Shown: positions 53,297 to 63,228, numbered from the stretch's first letter. The stretch: DNA of 64,000 nt from Ferrigenium kumadai (GCF_018324385.1 NZ_AP019536.1:496001-560000), one strand, 5' to 3'. The notes: generated by a model not told the origin, from the letters alone. Translations and numbers: made by a program.

Positions 53297-54316
53297 TTAA
53301 TTTTGGGAAAGCGCATTGCCCAGCAGCTTCGCGGTGATGTCCACGATGGGAATGACGCGCTGGTAGTCCATGCGTTTGGGACCGACCACGGCGAGGGTGC
53401 CGACGATCTGGCCGTTTGCGGAATAGGGGGCGGTGATGACGCTGCATTCCTCCAGCGAGGCGAGGCCGGATTCGGCACCGACGAAGATGTGGATGCCCTG
53501 TCCCTTGCGGCCCGCTTCCAGCAGTTGCAGCAGCTCGGTCTTCTGTTCGAACAGGCCGAACAGGCCGCGCAGGCGGTTCATGTCGGTGGACAGGTCGTTC
53601 ACGTGCAGCAGCCGATGCTCGCCGCTGATGACGTAGTCCTCGGATTTCTTCGCCGCCGCCTCGTCGCCGGCGGCGAGCGCCGCGGCCATCAGCGCGCTCA
53701 TGTCCTGGTGCAGCTGGCGCAGTTCGCCGCGCAGTTTTTCGCGTATCTGCGAGAAGCTGCAACCGATGTAGTTCTGGTTGAGGAAGTTGCCCGCCTCGGT
53801 GAGTTGCGACTGGGTGTAATCCCTCTCCATCAGCAGCACGCGGTTCTCCACTTCGCCGTCCGGCATCACGATGATGAGCAGCACGCGCTTCTCGCCGAGC
53901 CGCAGGAACTCGATCTGGCGCACGGTCAGTGCTTCGCGACGGGGCGTGGCGACCACGCCGGCGAACTGCGTCAGGTCGGAGAGGATGTTGGAGGCCTGCG
54001 CGATGAGCCGCGACGGATTGTCCGGCTGCAACTGGTTCTCCAGCTGCAGCACGCGCGCGCTGTCCAGCGGCTGGGTCACCAGCATGGTGTCGATGAACAG
54101 CCGGTAGGCCATGCCCGTCGGGATGCGTCCGGCGGAGGTGTGCGGGCTGCTGACCAGTCCGATGTCCTCGAGGTCGGACATGACGTTGCGGATGGTGGCC
54201 GAGCTGACTTCGAGGCCGGAGTACTGCTGGAGGGTGCGCGAACCGACCGGCTGGCCGTCGCTGATGTAGCGTTCCACCAGGGTCTTGAGCAGGATCTGTG
54301 CGCGTTCGTTAAGCAT
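53297..54316 (-). CDS. hrcA: Heat-inducible transcription repressor HrcA
   Basis: HrcA binds CIRCE operators and represses chaperone genes until heat shock. The 339 residues start with an N-terminal winged helix ([60 protein letters not shown]) and continue with a GAF-like dimerisation/GroEL-sensing domain and the C-terminal [20 protein letters not shown]. No CIRCE is visible in its own upstream region; the only one in the window is at rpoH. The 68-bp upstream gap has no strong promoter. Confidence 0.97.
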   Translation of the reverse strand: MLNERAQILLKTLVERYISDGQPVGSRTLQQYSGLEVSSATIRNVMSDLEDIGLVSSPHTSAGRIPTGMAYRLFIDTMLVTQPLDSARVLQLENQLQPDNPSRLIAQASNILSDLTQFAGVVATPRREALTVRQIEFLRLGEKRVLLIIVMPDGEVENRVLLMERDYTQSQLTEAGNFLNQNYIGCSFSQIREKLRGELRQLHQDMSALMAAALAAGDEAAAKKSEDYVISGEHRLLHVNDLSTDMNRLRGLFGLFEQKTELLQLLEAGRKGQGIHIFVGAESGLASLEECSVITAPYSANGQIVGTLAVVGPKRMDYQRVIPIVDITAKLLGNALSQN

Positions 54317-54384
54317 GGCGGGATTCTATCACCAGCGGATTCTTGGCGTTGATTGGCCCGCGCCAGTCCGAGTTTATGCAAGCA

Positions 54385-54927
54385 TCACCGTACCGGCTCG
54401 AAGGTCGCATCCAGATTCAGATCGTCGCAGTAATCGAGGAAATCGCCGCGCAGGTTGGCGATGTGGACATCGGCCGGGATACCCACCGTCATGACGACGG
54501 AGAACATCGGCGCGCCGGTATGCGGCGCGGGATAGATGCTGGTCTGCAATTCCTCGATGTTGATGCCGCTGCGGGAGAAGAACGCCGACAGGCTGCGCAC
54601 GATGCCAGGGCGATCTACGGTCACGAGTTCCACGCTATAAGGGACAGCAGGCTTGGTCCGCTCGCGCTTGCGGGTGCGCTCGTGGATGATGGTGAGGCCC
54701 AGTTGCGCGCCCAGGGACGTCATTTGCGTCTCCAGTTTGGATAGCGCATGCCAGGGGCCGGATACCAGCATGATGAGGGCGAATTGCCCACCCAGCACGG
54801 ACATCCGGCTCTCTTCGATGTTGCAACCGCTGTCGGAGATCCTGCCTGACAGCCGCTCGACGAGGCCGATCTTGTCTTCGCCAGAGGCGGTGATAACCAG
54901 GTAATTGTTTTCGGTTTCCGTGTTCAT
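54385..54927 (-). CDS. Two-ACT-domain protein, GcvR-like
   Basis: A 180-residue protein with two ACT domains, from YLVITASGEDKIGLVERLSG to about residue 75 and from SVELVTVDRPGIVRSLSAFF to the end. E. coli GcvR, the antagonist of the glycine cleavage activator GcvA, has this architecture, but similar proteins without known targets are common. No DNA-binding domain is present. It lies upstream of hrcA on the same strand and is divergent from the tetR operon. Confidence 0.85.
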   Translation of the reverse strand: MNTETENNYLVITASGEDKIGLVERLSGRISDSGCNIEESRMSVLGGQFALIMLVSGPWHALSKLETQMTSLGAQLGLTIIHERTRKRERTKPAVPYSVELVTVDRPGIVRSLSAFFSRSGINIEELQTSIYPAPHTGAPMFSVVMTVGIPADVHIANLRGDFLDYCDDLNLDATFEPVR

Positions 54928-55036
54928 GGTTGGCTGGATGGCATTTCGATTCGAGTTGAGAAGCCCTCGATTGTAGATGGTTTGCCTGGATGGGCGGCAA
55001 GCAATTGATCCGGCATGAATTTAAAGATAATCGGCG

Positions 55037-55084
55037 TTGACAGACTCCGGGCGGGTCTTTACATTACTGACTGGTCAGTCAGTA
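55037..55084 (+). promoter_or_regulatory. Promoter and palindromic TetR operator of the efflux operon
   Basis: TTGACA (55037-55042), 17 bases and TACATT (55060-55065) form a good sigma-70 promoter. Right after the -10, bases 55065-55084 are a palindrome with perfect 9-bp arms TACTGACTG-GT-CAGTCAGTA, the typical form of a TetR/AcrR-family operator. It ends ten bases before the tetR ATG. The regulator should block its own operon by occupying this site. Confidence 0.88.
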
Positions 55085-55094
55085 TCTTTTCACC

Positions 55095-55730
55095 ATGAAT
55101 CAGGATGTTGCAACTTCACCACGCCAGCGCCGCAAGCAAGCGCGTCCCGCCGAACTGCTCGCGGCGGCGCTGGACCACTTCGTCGAGCGCGGCTTCGCCG
55201 CCACGAAACTGGATGACGTCGCGGCCCAGGCCGGCGTGTCCAAGGGCACTTTATACCTTTACTTCGACAGCAAGGAAGAGCTGTTCAAGGCGGTGATCCG
55301 CCAAGGCATCTTCCCGGTGCTCGATCAGGGCGAGGCGATGTTGGTGCAGCACGATGGTGACGCGCGTTCGCTGTTGCAGGGGTTGCTGTTGCGCTGGTGG
55401 GAGCTGGTCGGCGCGACACCGCTGGGCGGTATCTCCAAGTTGATGATCTCCGAGGCGGGCAACTTTCCCGATGTCGCTCAATATTACTACGAGCACGTCA
55501 TCGTGCGCGGCCGCAATCTGCTGCGCCAGGCGCTGGAGCGCGGCATCGCGGCCGGAGAGTTCCGTGCCGTGGACATTGAATCGGCTATCGACGTGATCTT
55601 TGCGCCCGTGATGATGCTGACAATCTGGCGTTATTCGCTGGCCCCTTGCGGTTGCGGCAGACAAGATCCGGAAACCTATCTGCGTACCCACCTGGATTTG
55701 CTGTTGAATGGATTGGAGAAGAAACAATGA
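55095..55730 (+). CDS. TetR/AcrR-family repressor of the RND efflux operon
   Basis: The 211-residue protein has an N-terminal helix-turn-helix (LLAAALDHFVERGFAATKLD; VAAQAGVSKGTLYLYFDSKE) and a ligand-binding C-terminal helical domain with PLGGISKLMISEAGNFPDVA that is typical for the AefR/NalC-like subgroup. The last gene bases overlap the membrane-fusion gene by ATGA. It is expected to repress the operon through the palindrome at 55065-55084. The ligand is unknown. Confidence 0.94.
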   Translation: MNQDVATSPRQRRKQARPAELLAAALDHFVERGFAATKLDDVAAQAGVSKGTLYLYFDSKEELFKAVIRQGIFPVLDQGEAMLVQHDGDARSLLQGLLLRWWELVGATPLGGISKLMISEAGNFPDVAQYYYEHVIVRGRNLLRQALERGIAAGEFRAVDIESAIDVIFAPVMMLTIWRYSLAPCGCGRQDPETYLRTHLDLLLNGLEKKQ

Positions 55731-56758
55731 AGAAGACACTCCCGTTCCTGATCGTTGTCGCGCTCGCCGCCTGCGGCAAGGAAGAAGCTCCGCCCGCCAA
55801 GATCGAGCGCCCCGCGCTGACCCATGTGGTGGGTACGCAGGCGGCTCATGCCGGCAACATATACAGCGGCGAGATCCGCGCGCGGCACGAGGTGCAGTTG
55901 GGGTTCCGCATCGGCGGCAAGATCGTCGAGCGGCTGGTGGATGCGGGCGAGACTGTCAAGGCTGGGCAGCCGCTGGCACGGCTGGATGCTGCCGACACTG
56001 CTCTGCAGGCGAGTGCGGCAGAGTCACAATACCAATTGGCCGAGGCCGATGCGAAACGTTATCGCGAACTGCGCGCACGAGGTTTCGTCAGCCAGGCCGC
56101 GCTCGACGCGAAAGAGACCGCGCTCAAGGCCGCCGCCGCGCAGGCCGGTCTGGCTCGCAACCAGGCTGCCTACACCACATTGCGGGCCGATCGCAGCGGC
56201 GTGGTCGCGGCGACACTGGCGGAAGCAGGGCAGGTGGTGAGCGCCGGTCAGCCGGTGCTGCGTGTGGCGCAGGAGGGCGAGCGCGAAGTGGCGATCTCCA
56301 TACCGGAGTCGCAACTGGCGGGACTGAAGCTGGGAGCACCCGCGGAGATCACCCTGTGGGCGAGTGACGGCGAAACGCGTTTCACGGGGCGCTTGCGCGA
56401 ACTCGCGCCCGCCGCCGACTCGGTCAGCCGCACCTATCCGGCGCGCGTTGCGCTGGATAAGGTCGCCGCGGGTTTGGCACTGGGCATGACGGCGAGTGTT
56501 AGCTTCGGTGGCGCCGACAAGAACGGCCGCTTCATCGTGCCACTCACGGCGATCTTCCAGCAGGGCGACAAGTCGGCGGTATGGATCGTCGAGGCAGACC
56601 GCAGCCTCAGCCTGCGCCCGGTACAGGTTGCGGCCTATCGCGATGACGGCGCGGTGATCGCCGGTGGCCTCGCAGCCGGAGAACGCATCGTCGGCGCCGG
56701 GGTGCACAAGCTCAGCGTGGGCGAGAAGATCCGTATCGTCGAAAGCGGCGCGAAATGA
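55727..56758 (+). CDS. RND efflux membrane-fusion lipoprotein (HlyD/AcrA family)
   Basis: The 343-residue periplasmic adaptor begins with a lipoprotein signal (LIVVALAAC, Cys at residue 16). It has the biotinyl-lipoyl-like part with YSGEIRARHEVQLGFRIGGK and VDAGETVKAGQPLARLDAAD, a helical hairpin (SQAALDAKETALKAAAAQAG), and beta-barrel part (SIPESQLAGLKLGAPAEITL). The start at 55727 overlaps the tetR stop, and its own stop overlaps the RND gene (ATGA), so the three are coupled. Confidence 0.95.
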   Translation: MKKTLPFLIVVALAACGKEEAPPAKIERPALTHVVGTQAAHAGNIYSGEIRARHEVQLGFRIGGKIVERLVDAGETVKAGQPLARLDAADTALQASAAESQYQLAEADAKRYRELRARGFVSQAALDAKETALKAAAAQAGLARNQAAYTTLRADRSGVVAATLAEAGQVVSAGQPVLRVAQEGEREVAISIPESQLAGLKLGAPAEITLWASDGETRFTGRLRELAPAADSVSRTYPARVALDKVAAGLALGMTASVSFGGADKNGRFIVPLTAIFQQGDKSAVWIVEADRSLSLRPVQVAAYRDDGAVIAGGLAAGERIVGAGVHKLSVGEKIRIVESGAK

Positions 56759-59700
56759 AGCGACTGCCCAACCTTTCCAGCTGGGCGCTGACGCACCAGC
56801 AGATGGTGCTGTATCTCATCATCGTGCTGATGACGGCGGGCGCGATCTCCTACTTCAAGCTCGGGCGTGCGGAAGACCCCGACTTCACTTTCAAGGTGAT
56901 GGTGGTGCGCACGCTGTGGCCGGGCGCTTCGGCGCAGGAAGTGGAGCGCGAGCTGACCGAGCGCATCGAGAAGAAGCTGCAGGAGACGGCGTGGGTGGAC
57001 GTGCTGCAGTCGGCCTCCAAACCTGGAGAGTCGCTGGTGTTCGTGATCCTGAAGGACTACACACCCAAGCCCGAGGTGCCCGAAGCCTGGCGTCAGATAC
57101 GCAAGAAGCTCGACGATATCCGCCACACCTTGCCCGCGGGCGTACAGGGGCCGTTCCCCAATGACGAGTTCGGCGACGTGCAGATCAACATCTTTGCTTT
57201 GACCGGCGACGGCTTCGATGTCGCCGCGCTGCGCCGCCATGCGGACCATATCGCGCTAGAACTTAGGCGAGTGCCCGACGTGAAGCGCGTCGAACTGATC
57301 GGCGTGCAGGACGAAAAGATCTACATCGACGTGACGCCCAACCGGCTTGCGAGCATGGGAGTCAGCGTGCAGCAGATAGCCGAGGCTTTGCAGAAACAGA
57401 ACGCGGTAAGCCCCGCAGGATTCATCGAGACGGCCAGCGACCGCATCCGGCTGCGCGTGAGCGGCGCGTTCGACAGCGTGGAGCGGGTGCGCGATGCCGA
57501 TCTGCTGGTGAACGGCCAGCACCTGCGCCTCGGCGACATCGCCAAGGTGAGCCGCAGCCTGGCCGATCCGCCCGCGCCGCAGATGCGCGTCGCGGGCCGG
57601 CCCGCGATCGGCCTCGGCGTGGTGATGGCCAAGGGCGGCAACGTGATCGACCTCGGCGAGAACCTGCAACAGGCGATGAAGAACATTTCGGCCGATCTGC
57701 CGGCGGGCATCGACGTGCACGTGGTCGCCAACCAACCGGAGGTGGTGCACGGTTCCATCCACCTGTTCGAGAGCTCGCTCACCGAGGCGATCCTGATCGT
57801 GCTGGCGGTGTCGTTCCTGAGCCTGGGCTGGCGCACCGGCACCGTGGTGGCGCTGTCCATTCCGCTGGTGCTGGCGATCACCTTCTTCCTGATGAAAGTG
57901 TTCGGTATCGATCTGCAGCGCATCTCGCTGGGTGCGCTGGTGATCGCGCTCGGCCTGCTGGTGGATGACGCCATCATTGCGGTGGAGATGATGGTGGTGA
58001 AAATGGAGCAGGGCTGGGACCGCTTCAAGGCGGCGACATTCGCCTATACCTCGACTGCGTTCCCCATGCTCACCGGTACGCTGATCACTGCCGCGGCGTT
58101 TACGCCGGTCGGCTTCTCCAAGTCGGCGGCGAGCGAATACACCATTTCCATCTTCCAGGTGGTGACCATCGCGCTGCTGACTTCGTGGATCGTCGCGGTG
58201 GTGTTCACGCCATACCTCGGCTACAAGCTGCTCGACCCCAAGAAGCTGATCGCCCGTGCGCAGCGCCACGGCGAGGATATCTACGACACGCCGTTCTACC
58301 GCCGCTTCCGCGCGCTGGTAACTTGGTGTCTGCGCAACCGCTGGAAGGTCATCCTCGCCACGGTGCTGATCTTCATCCTGTCGATGGCGCTGTTCGGCAA
58401 GTTCGTGCAGAAGCAGTTCTTCCCCTCAGCTAACCGGCTGGAGCTGATGGTGGACGTGTGGCTGCCGCAAGGCGCGTCGCTCAAGGCCACAGCGCACGAA
58501 GTCGAGCGCATCGAGCAACTGCTCAAGGGCGACACGGCGGTGGACTACTACTCGGCCTACGTCGGCAACGGCGCGCCGCGCTTCGTTCTGTCGCTCGATC
58601 AACAGCTGTTCGCCGATAACTTCGGCCAGTTCGTCATCGTCACCAAGGGACTGAAGGAGCGCGAGGACCTGAAGAAGCGGCTCGAAGAACGTTTCGCCGC
58701 CGACGATTACTCGCACCTGCGCCTGCGCGTCGTGCGCCTCGAAAACGGCCCGCCTATCGGCTACCCGGTGCAGTTCCGCGTGATGGGCGACGACCTCGGG
58801 AAGATACGCGAGATTGCCGAACAGGTCGCGGCGATGATGCGCGCCAATGAGCATCTGCAGAACGTCAATTTCAACTGGAACGAGAAGGTCAAGAGCGTGC
58901 GTGTCGAGGTCGATCAGGACAAGGCGCGGCGCTTGGGTACTTCCAGTCAGGAGGTCGCGCAGGCCTTGCAGGGCTGGCTTAACGGCGTCGCGCTCACCCA
59001 ATACCGCGAGGGTGACCAGTTGATCGACGTGGTATGGCGCGGTGGGGCGGACAGCGATAGCCGTTCGCTGGAGCGCCTGCCCGACATCGACATTCCGCTC
59101 GCGGGCGGACGCCATGTGCCGCTGGCACAGGTGGCGAAGCTGGTGCCGGTGCAGGAGGAGGGCATCATCTGGCGGCGCAACCGATTGCCGACCATGACCG
59201 TGCGCGCCGACATAACGGACAAGGTACAGCCCGCGACGGTGTCGGTGCAGCTCGACAAGCAGTTCGACGAACTGCGCGCGAAGCTGCCGACGGGCTATCG
59301 CATCGAGATGGGCGGCAGCATCGAGGAATCCGCCAAGGGGGAGACCGCCATTGCCGCCGTGATGCCGCTGATGCTGGTCGGCGTCATCACCCTGCTGATG
59401 GTGCAGTTGCAGAGCATCAGCCGCACCGTGATGGTGCTGCTCACCGCGCCGCTTGGTCTGATCGGAGTCGCGCTCGCGCTGCTGGTGTTCCGGGTGCCGT
59501 TCGGCTTCGTCGCCAACCTCGGCTTCATCGCGCTGGCGGGGATGATCATGCGCAACTCGGTGATCCTCGTGGACCAGATCCGCCAGGACGAAGCGGCGGG
59601 CAAGACGCAATGGGACGCCATCGTCGGCTCCACCGTGCGCCGCTTCCGGCCCATCGTGCTAACCGCAAGCGCGGCCATCCTTGCGATGATCCCGCTGACG

Positions 59701-59844
59701 CGCCAGGTGTTCTGGGGGCCGATGGCGGTGTCCATCATGGGCGGCCTGGTGGTCGCCACGCTGCTGACCTGCTTGTTCCTGCCGGCGCTATATGCGGCGT
59801 GGTTCAGGGTCCGCGAGCATGAGCCGCAGGTTTCCCAAGGTTGA
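56755..59844 (+). CDS. RND-family efflux transporter (AcrB-like)
   Basis: The 1029-residue inner-membrane pump has twelve expected membrane helices and two large periplasmic loops. The proton-relay Asp pair is in ALGLLVDDAIIAVEMMVVKM (TM4); other family marks are LSIPLVLAITFFLMKVFGID and ANLGFIALAGMIMRNSVILV near the end. It is shorter-looped and closer to the hydrophobe/solvent exporters regulated by TetR than to metal pumps, but the substrate cannot be inferred. No outer-membrane TolC-type factor lies in the operon, so it must borrow one. Confidence 0.95.
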   Translation: MKRLPNLSSWALTHQQMVLYLIIVLMTAGAISYFKLGRAEDPDFTFKVMVVRTLWPGASAQEVERELTERIEKKLQETAWVDVLQSASKPGESLVFVILKDYTPKPEVPEAWRQIRKKLDDIRHTLPAGVQGPFPNDEFGDVQINIFALTGDGFDVAALRRHADHIALELRRVPDVKRVELIGVQDEKIYIDVTPNRLASMGVSVQQIAEALQKQNAVSPAGFIETASDRIRLRVSGAFDSVERVRDADLLVNGQHLRLGDIAKVSRSLADPPAPQMRVAGRPAIGLGVVMAKGGNVIDLGENLQQAMKNISADLPAGIDVHVVANQPEVVHGSIHLFESSLTEAILIVLAVSFLSLGWRTGTVVALSIPLVLAITFFLMKVFGIDLQRISLGALVIALGLLVDDAIIAVEMMVVKMEQGWDRFKAATFAYTSTAFPMLTGTLITAAAFTPVGFSKSAASEYTISIFQVVTIALLTSWIVAVVFTPYLGYKLLDPKKLIARAQRHGEDIYDTPFYRRFRALVTWCLRNRWKVILATVLIFILSMALFGKFVQKQFFPSANRLELMVDVWLPQGASLKATAHEVERIEQLLKGDTAVDYYSAYVGNGAPRFVLSLDQQLFADNFGQFVIVTKGLKEREDLKKRLEERFAADDYSHLRLRVVRLENGPPIGYPVQFRVMGDDLGKIREIAEQVAAMMRANEHLQNVNFNWNEKVKSVRVEVDQDKARRLGTSSQEVAQALQGWLNGVALTQYREGDQLIDVVWRGGADSDSRSLERLPDIDIPLAGGRHVPLAQVAKLVPVQEEGIIWRRNRLPTMTVRADITDKVQPATVSVQLDKQFDELRAKLPTGYRIEMGGSIEESAKGETAIAAVMPLMLVGVITLLMVQLQSISRTVMVLLTAPLGLIGVALALLVFRVPFGFVANLGFIALAGMIMRNSVILVDQIRQDEAAGKTQWDAIVGSTVRRFRPIVLTASAAILAMIPLTRQVFWGPMAVSIMGGLVVATLLTCLFLPALYAAWFRVREHEPQVSQG

Positions 59845-59847
59845 TCG

Positions 59848-59867
59848 CCGTTCGCCCAAGCGAACGG
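59848..59867. terminator. Possible hairpin after the RND operon
   Basis: CCGTTCG-CCCAAG-CGAACGG, a 7-bp stem four bases after the stop codon. No U-tract follows directly (a T-rich run appears ~20 bases later), so it may be a weak or Rho-assisted terminator. Confidence 0.45.
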
Positions 59868-59966
59868 GACTCTATCTAGTTATTTTTACCTATGAATACC
59901 CTGAAACTATTGTCGGTTATTGGGACCTAAAGTGTCACTTAATACTTCCGGAATAGGAGGTTTATC

Positions 59967-60548
59967 ATGGCACAACTTCATACTCCCCACTCTACGATGT
60001 GGGATACCTTCACGCACAGTCATATGTCGGTGCTGACGCTGTTCTTGTTCTATGCAGTGCCGCTGTCCGTGGTTCCGCCGGCAATGATCTATTACGCCGG
60101 AATCACGTATGGCGGGCATTTATTGCCTGCGCTGAGTCTTGTACAGCTTGAAGCCATCGGCATGGTGTTTTTCCTTGCCGAATTGGCGATGACCTTCGTG
60201 GTCGCATACGTCATTCAGCGACTGGGCGACGTGATAGACATCAAGCCCGCCTTTGAGGATTGCTACAAGCTGGCAGTGGTGGTGCCGACGCCGTTATGGC
60301 TTGCGCCGCTGTTCCTGTTCATCCCCAGTTTCATGCTCAACCTCACGGTCATTTCCCTGGCGTTGATATTCTCCGGCATGCTGATCTTCTATAACGTGCC
60401 GGCTATCCTCAAGGTCGAGGAAAAGGGCCATGCCATATTGCTTTCAGGCTCTATCCTGGCCGCCGGAGCGGTGGCATGGGCCGTAATGATGTATATCACG
60501 CTGCTGAGTTGGAGCTTTGTTGGCGCCAGCCTGATGCTCGTGATCTGA
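59967..60548 (+). CDS. Yip1-family integral membrane protein
   Basis: The 193-residue protein has five expected membrane helices (for example HMSVLTLFLFYAVPLSVVPP, VRFFLAELAMTFVVAYVIQR-like and VISLALIFSGMLIFYNVPAI). The YIP1 fold is indicated by the segment with KPAFEDCYKLAVVVPTPLWL and its five-helix pattern. Function in bacteria is not known. An AATAGGAGGTTT ribosome-binding site is strong. It stands alone between the RND operon and nadK; the codon use is a little more A/T-rich than its neighbours. Confidence 0.8.
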   Translation: MAQLHTPHSTMWDTFTHSHMSVLTLFLFYAVPLSVVPPAMIYYAGITYGGHLLPALSLVQLEAIGMVFFLAELAMTFVVAYVIQRLGDVIDIKPAFEDCYKLAVVVPTPLWLAPLFLFIPSFMLNLTVISLALIFSGMLIFYNVPAILKVEEKGHAILLSGSILAAGAVAWAVMMYITLLSWSFVGASLMLVI

Positions 60549-60576
60549 ACCAGGCAGCCTCTTCAGGCTGGAGAGA

Positions 60577-60598
60577 GGGGAAGATGAAAGTCTTCCCC
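60577..60598. terminator. Possible hairpin after the Yip1-family gene
   Basis: GGGGAAGA-TGAAAG-TCTTCCCC, an 8-bp stem, preceded by a smaller one (CAGCCT-CTTC-AGGCTG near 60555-60570). No poly-U follows, so its termination role is uncertain. Confidence 0.45.
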
Positions 60599-60651
60599 GC
60601 TTTCGCTGTCCGTCTTTGTCTTTCATGGGGCGATATGCTTTAATCGCGCCC

Positions 60652-61524
60652 ATGAAATTCCCCTTCCAGAACGTCGCGCTGATCGGCAAGCACAAGGCCC
60701 CGGATATTGCGGAGCCATTGCTGCGTCTGGCTGCCTTCCTGTCGTCCAGGGGATTGAATGTGGTGGTGGACAGCCTGACTGCCGAGCACATCGAGGACAA
60801 TCCCTACCCGGTGATGGCGCTGAATGAAATGGCCAGCACGATGGATCTGGCGATCGTGATCGGCGGCGACGGCACCATGCTGAACATCGCGCGCACCCTT
60901 TCTCCCTACCGTATCCCGCTGGTCGGGGTGAACCAGGGGCGGCTGGGCTTTCTTACCGACCTGACGCTGGATAACATGCAGGACACCATCTCGGCGATGC
61001 TGGAGGGCAAGTTCGTCACCGAGCAGCGCCTGCTGCTGACGGCTAGCGTGTTGCGCAACGATCAGGAGATATTCAGCGGACTGGCCTTCAACGAAGTGGT
61101 GGTGCATCGCAGCAGCATCAGCAGCATGGTCGAGTTCGAGGTGCGCATCGACGGCGAATACCTCTATAACCAGCGCGCAGACGGCCTGATCATCTCGACC
61201 CCCACCGGCTCGACGGCGTACGCCCTGTCGGCGGGCGGGCCGATCATTCATCCCGGCCTCGACGTGCTGGAGCTGGTGCCGGTCTGCCCGCACACGCTGA
61301 GCAACCGCCCGCTGGTGGTGAAGAGCACCTCGGTGCTGGAACTGCTGATGCACCGCACCGGCGACATCCGCGTGCGCTACGACAGCCACACCCATTACGA
61401 CCTGGAGCTGCACGACAAACTGGTGGTCACGCGTTATCCCGAGCCTGCCTGTCTGCTGCATCCGGTTGGGCATAGCTACTACCATACCCTGCGCGAAAAG
61501 CTGCTCTGGAACCAGACGCTGTAA
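60652..61524 (+). CDS. nadK: NAD kinase NadK
   Basis: NadK phosphorylates NAD to NADP. The 290-residue product starts at the ATG at 60652 (FPFQNVALIGKHKAPDIAEP); the open frame before it lacks similarity. The catalytic motif is in AIVIGGDGTMLNIARTL, with NQGRLGFLTDL, FNEVVVHRSSISSMVEFEVR and the Gly-rich DGLIISTPTGSTAYALSAGG. The stop overlaps recN (TAATG), a common neighbour pair in betaproteobacteria. Confidence 0.97.
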   Translation: MKFPFQNVALIGKHKAPDIAEPLLRLAAFLSSRGLNVVVDSLTAEHIEDNPYPVMALNEMASTMDLAIVIGGDGTMLNIARTLSPYRIPLVGVNQGRLGFLTDLTLDNMQDTISAMLEGKFVTEQRLLLTASVLRNDQEIFSGLAFNEVVVHRSSISSMVEFEVRIDGEYLYNQRADGLIISTPTGSTAYALSAGGPIIHPGLDVLELVPVCPHTLSNRPLVVKSTSVLELLMHRTGDIRVRYDSHTHYDLELHDKLVVTRYPEPACLLHPVGHSYYHTLREKLLWNQTL

Positions 61525-63185
61525 TGCTCAAATTTCTTAGCATCCGCGATTTCGTCATCGTCTCCTCGCTCGAGCTGGATTTTTCTTCCGGCTTCACCGC
61601 GCTCACCGGCGAGACCGGTGCGGGCAAGTCCATACTTATAGATGCTTTGTCCCTGGCGCTTGGAGAGCGCGGCGATGCCGCCATGGTGCGCAATGGCAGC
61701 GAGCGCGCCGAGATCTCCGCCGAGTTCGATATTTCTGCGCTGCCGCAAATGCGCGCATGGCTGCGCGAGGAGGAGCTGGAAGGCGATGAGGGTGTCTGCC
61801 TGCTGCGTCGCGTGCTGGATGCGGGCGGGCGTTCGCGCGGCTTCATCAACGGGCGCACTGCCACCCTGCAGCAGATGCGAGAGGCGGGCGACCAGTTGCT
61901 CGATATCCACGGGCAGCATGCCCACCAGTCATTGTTGCGCCCCGATGCACAGCGCGTGTTGCTGGACGGCTACGCGGGCATGGAGGGTGCGGCGGAGCAG
62001 GTCGCGACGCTGTACCGCGATTGGCAGGCGCTGCGCCGCAGCCGCATCAGCCTGAGCGAGAACGCCGGCGCGCTGGCATCCGAGCGCGAACTGTTGCAGT
62101 TCCAGCGCGACGAATTGCTCAGCCTGAACTTCAATGCGGCGGAATGGGCCGAGACGCAGGTCGACCATGCGCGTCTCGCCCATGCCGCGAGTCTTCTGGA
62201 GACTGCAGCGTTCGGCATCGAAACCCTGAGTGAATCCGATTCCGCCTGCCTGGCGCAGCTCAACGCGCTGACTTCGCGCCTGCGCGACGGCATGGCGCAT
62301 GACGAGAGCCTGGGCGACACTTTGAAGATAATGGAGAGCGCTCAGGCCGAGCTGCAGGAGGCGGTGTACGCGCTGCGCCATTACCAGCAGCGCCTCGACA
62401 ACGATCCGCAGCGCCTGCGTGAATTGGAGCAGCGCATCCGGGATGTGATGGACGCCGCGCGCAAATACCGCGTTGCGCCGGAGCAGTTGCACGAGGTGTT
62501 GCAGCGCATCGAGTCTCGTCTGGAACAACTGGGCGGCGATGCCGATCTGGCCGAACTGGAAAAACAGGAGCAAGCTGCACAGCAGGGATATCTGGCGGAG
62601 GCGCGAAAACTGAGTGCGGGGCGCAAGCTGGCCGCCGACAAACTGGCGCATGAGATCACCGCCGCGATGCAGACGCTGGCGATGCAGGGCGGCAGCTTTG
62701 CCGTGGCGTTGTTGCCGCTGGCAGAGGGCAATGCCTGCGGGCTGGAGAGCATCGACTTTCAGGTCGCGGCCAATCCCGGCGTGCCACCGCGCAGTCTGGC
62801 CAAGGTCGCCTCAGGCGGCGAGTTGTCGCGCATCAGCCTGGCGATCCAGGTTGCCACCAGCCAGGTCGCCAGCGTACCGACGCTGATCTTCGACGAGGTG
62901 GACAGCGGCATCGGCGGGCGTGTGGCGGAGATCGTCGGGCATCTGCTCAAGCAGCTGGGGCGCGACTATCAGGTGCTGTGCGTCACCCATCTGCCGCAGG
63001 TCGCCGCTGCCGCCGATCACCAGTGGCAGGTGAGCAAGGCGGTGGAGGGCGGCGTCACACTGAGCCACATCGCGGTGCTGGACGATGAACAGCGCATCGA
63101 GGAGATCGCGCGCATGCTGGGCGGGGTGACGATCACCGAGACCACGCGCAAGCATGCGGCGGAGATGTTGGGTGCGGTGGGTTGA
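61524..63185 (+). CDS. recN: DNA repair protein RecN
   Basis: RecN is an SMC-like ATPase for double-strand break repair. The 553 residues have the N-terminal ATPase half (LKFLSIRDFVIVSSLELDFS; Walker A FTALTGETGAGKSILIDALS), a central coiled coil with LLDIHGQHAHQSLLRPDAQR at its start, and the C-terminal half with LAKVASGGELSRISLAIQVA (signature) and LIFDEVDSGIGGRVAEIVGH (Walker B). No LexA box could be recognised because its start lies inside nadK. Confidence 0.97.
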   Translation: MLKFLSIRDFVIVSSLELDFSSGFTALTGETGAGKSILIDALSLALGERGDAAMVRNGSERAEISAEFDISALPQMRAWLREEELEGDEGVCLLRRVLDAGGRSRGFINGRTATLQQMREAGDQLLDIHGQHAHQSLLRPDAQRVLLDGYAGMEGAAEQVATLYRDWQALRRSRISLSENAGALASERELLQFQRDELLSLNFNAAEWAETQVDHARLAHAASLLETAAFGIETLSESDSACLAQLNALTSRLRDGMAHDESLGDTLKIMESAQAELQEAVYALRHYQQRLDNDPQRLRELEQRIRDVMDAARKYRVAPEQLHEVLQRIESRLEQLGGDADLAELEKQEQAAQQGYLAEARKLSAGRKLAADKLAHEITAAMQTLAMQGGSFAVALLPLAEGNACGLESIDFQVAANPGVPPRSLAKVASGGELSRISLAIQVATSQVASVPTLIFDEVDSGIGGRVAEIVGHLLKQLGRDYQVLCVTHLPQVAAAADHQWQVSKAVEGGVTLSHIAVLDDEQRIEEIARMLGGVTITETTRKHAAEMLGAVG

Positions 63186-63228
63186 GGTATCATGCCGCGG
63201 CTTTGAATATTGAAACGACGAGATCACT

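Noticed and set aside
54317-54384. CIRCE or sigma-32 promoter upstream of hrcA
   Set aside because: No inverted GCACTC repeat and no CTTGAAA/CCCCAT pair; only an isolated TAGAAT is seen.
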